Made by a program: the position numbers and the translations under genes. Positions 63,341 to 64,000 of a stretch of DNA of 64,000 nucleotides are shown piece after piece. The notes under the pieces were generated by a model. It was not told the DNA's origin, did no database searches, and was given only the letters and a program-made list of their open reading frames with translations. Source of the stretch: Geobacillus sp. 46C-IIa. GTDB taxonomy: Bacteria; Bacillota; Bacilli; Bacillales; Anoxybacillaceae. Each line of letters starts with the position of its first letter. Position 1 is the first letter of the stretch. The stretch spans positions 2,118,001 through 2,182,000 of the forward strand of contig NZ_CP061474.1 of assembly GCF_014679505.1 (NCBI RefSeq), written 5' to 3'.

Positions 63341-64000
63341 CTTCCGTCGCCCCCTCCATTCCGGTCAGAAAGTACACCGTATCGAGCGCCACCTTTTCGG
63401 CGACGCGCACGACATCCTCGCGCGTCACGCCGTCTGTGCCGGCAAGCCATTCGTCTAACGGGCGTTTCCGCGTTGAGACGACGTTATGGTACAGCACCTC
63501 GACAAGCCCGCGCGGCGTATCGAGCGTCTCAAGCAGCTGGTTGCGGATGACCGCTTTTGTTTGCGCCATTTCTTCATCCGTAAAATCGCCGTTTTTCATC
63601 GCCTGCATTTGTTCATCAATGATGCGGCGCGCCTTCTCGTAATTGGCCGGCTCAATGCCGGACATGACGAGCAAAAGCCCTTTATGGCTTTCAAGCCGGG
63701 ATGCGGCATAATAGGCGAGGCTCGCCTTCTCGCGCACATTGATAAACAACTTCGAATGGGAAAACCCGCCGAAAATGCCGTTAAACAGCTGCAAGGCGTA
63801 ATAATCGCCATCCTCGTACGTCACGTTTGTGCGGTAGCCGATGTTCAGTTTCCCTTGCTTGACATCTTGCCGCTCGATGACTTCATTCGCTTCCCCTCGT
63901 GCTTTTGCCGGAGCGAGCGGCGCGCGCGCCGACGGCGGACGGTCAGGGAGAGAAAAGCGCTGCTTTACGGCAGCGAGCACGGTCTCCTCATCGACATCGC
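63321..64000 (-). CDS. ymfF: M16-like peptidase subunit YmfF, C-terminal part (cut by window edge)
   Basis: The frame is open to the end of the window (reading DVDEETVLAAVKQRF at the edge), so only about the last 226 residues are seen. They form the C-terminal M16 domain: RTNVTYEDGDYYALQLFNGIFGGFSHSKLFINVREKASLAYYAASRLE, with the arginine-tyrosine pair (REKASLAYY) typical of the non-catalytic half that binds substrate. It overlaps ymfH by 20 bp and should form a complex with it. The N-terminal half, with or without a zinc motif, lies outside. Confidence 0.93.
   Translation of the reverse strand, partial: DVDEETVLAAVKQRFSLPDRPPSARAPLAPAKARGEANEVIERQDVKQGKLNIGYRTNVTYEDGDYYALQLFNGIFGGFSHSKLFINVREKASLAYYAASRLESHKGLLLVMSGIEPANYEKARRIIDEQMQAMKNGDFTDEEMAQTKAVIRNQLLETLDTPRGLVEVLYHNVVSTRKRPLDEWLAGTDGVTREDVVRVAEKVALDTVYFLTGMEGATEDGKTGV

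Overview
The window looks like a stretch of chromosome from a thermophilic Geobacillus, probably of the G. stearothermophilus/kaustophilus group. The evidence is the GC-rich Bacillus-type gene content, strong AGGAGG ribosome sites, and gene blocks in the order known from Bacillus subtilis: ccdA-yneI-yneJ-yneK, yneF-sirA-tkt-ynzC-yneB-yneA/lexA, glnA-glnR-ynbB-hflX, spoVK, hfq-miaA, mutL-mutS-cotE-ricA-miaB, spoVS-ymdB-rny-recA-cinA-pgsA-rodZ-ymfK-ymfJ-ymfI-ymfH-ymfF. Nearly all genes are on the minus strand. I saw no rRNA, tRNA, CRISPR array, prophage or intact insertion sequence. The organism is inferred from content, not from a database match.

Layout. 1-4.5 kb: a cellobiose PTS operon (celA, celB, and the first bases of a next gene) behind its LevR-type activator gene celR; the celR-celA gap holds a sigma-54 promoter, tandem activator-like repeats and a cre box. 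4.6-8.4 kb: cell-wall hydrolase ykvT, yneK, the ccdA cytochrome-c maturation operon, and a short Spo0E-like gene. 8.4-11.9 kb: a two-gene ABC exporter. 12-21.6 kb: yneF, sirA, a broken transketolase gene, the SOS divergon yneA/lexA, nitrogen genes glnR-glnA, ynbB and hflX. 21.7-31.8 kb: material that separates hflX from spoVK: a TRIC-type channel, a DMT exporter, a Uma2-like protein and a six-gene acyl-CoA degradation operon. 31.9-37.8 kb: spoVK, hfq, miaA, a chemoreceptor and an MFS transporter. 37.9-40.7 kb: a frameshifted BCCT transporter and a LysM-NlpC/P60 wall hydrolase. 40.9-48.6 kb: mismatch repair, cotE, ricA and miaB. 48.8-52.5 kb: 2-oxoacid:ferredoxin oxidoreductase korAB and a dipeptidase. 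52.6-64 kb: spoVS, ymdB, RNase Y, recA, cinA, pgsA, rodZ and the ymf genes to the window edge.

The regulatory sites fit their genes. I read a sigma-54 promoter at cel, a sigma-D promoter at the chemoreceptor, sigma-H at spoVS, sigma-E and sigma-K at cotE, SOS boxes at yneA/lexA and recA, a GlnR box at glnR, and WalR-type direct repeats exactly 150 nt upstream of both wall-hydrolase genes. These are sequence matches by eye, untested.

Two genes look inactivated in this sequence: tkt (an inferred 59-nt deletion with frameshift) and the BCCT transporter (a one-base deletion in a C run, plus loss of a conserved tryptophan). I did not find a clearly new biological system. The most notable items are the cel control region, the paired WalR sites, the two broken genes, and the acyl-CoA operon with a racemase-like member and no enoyl-CoA hydratase.
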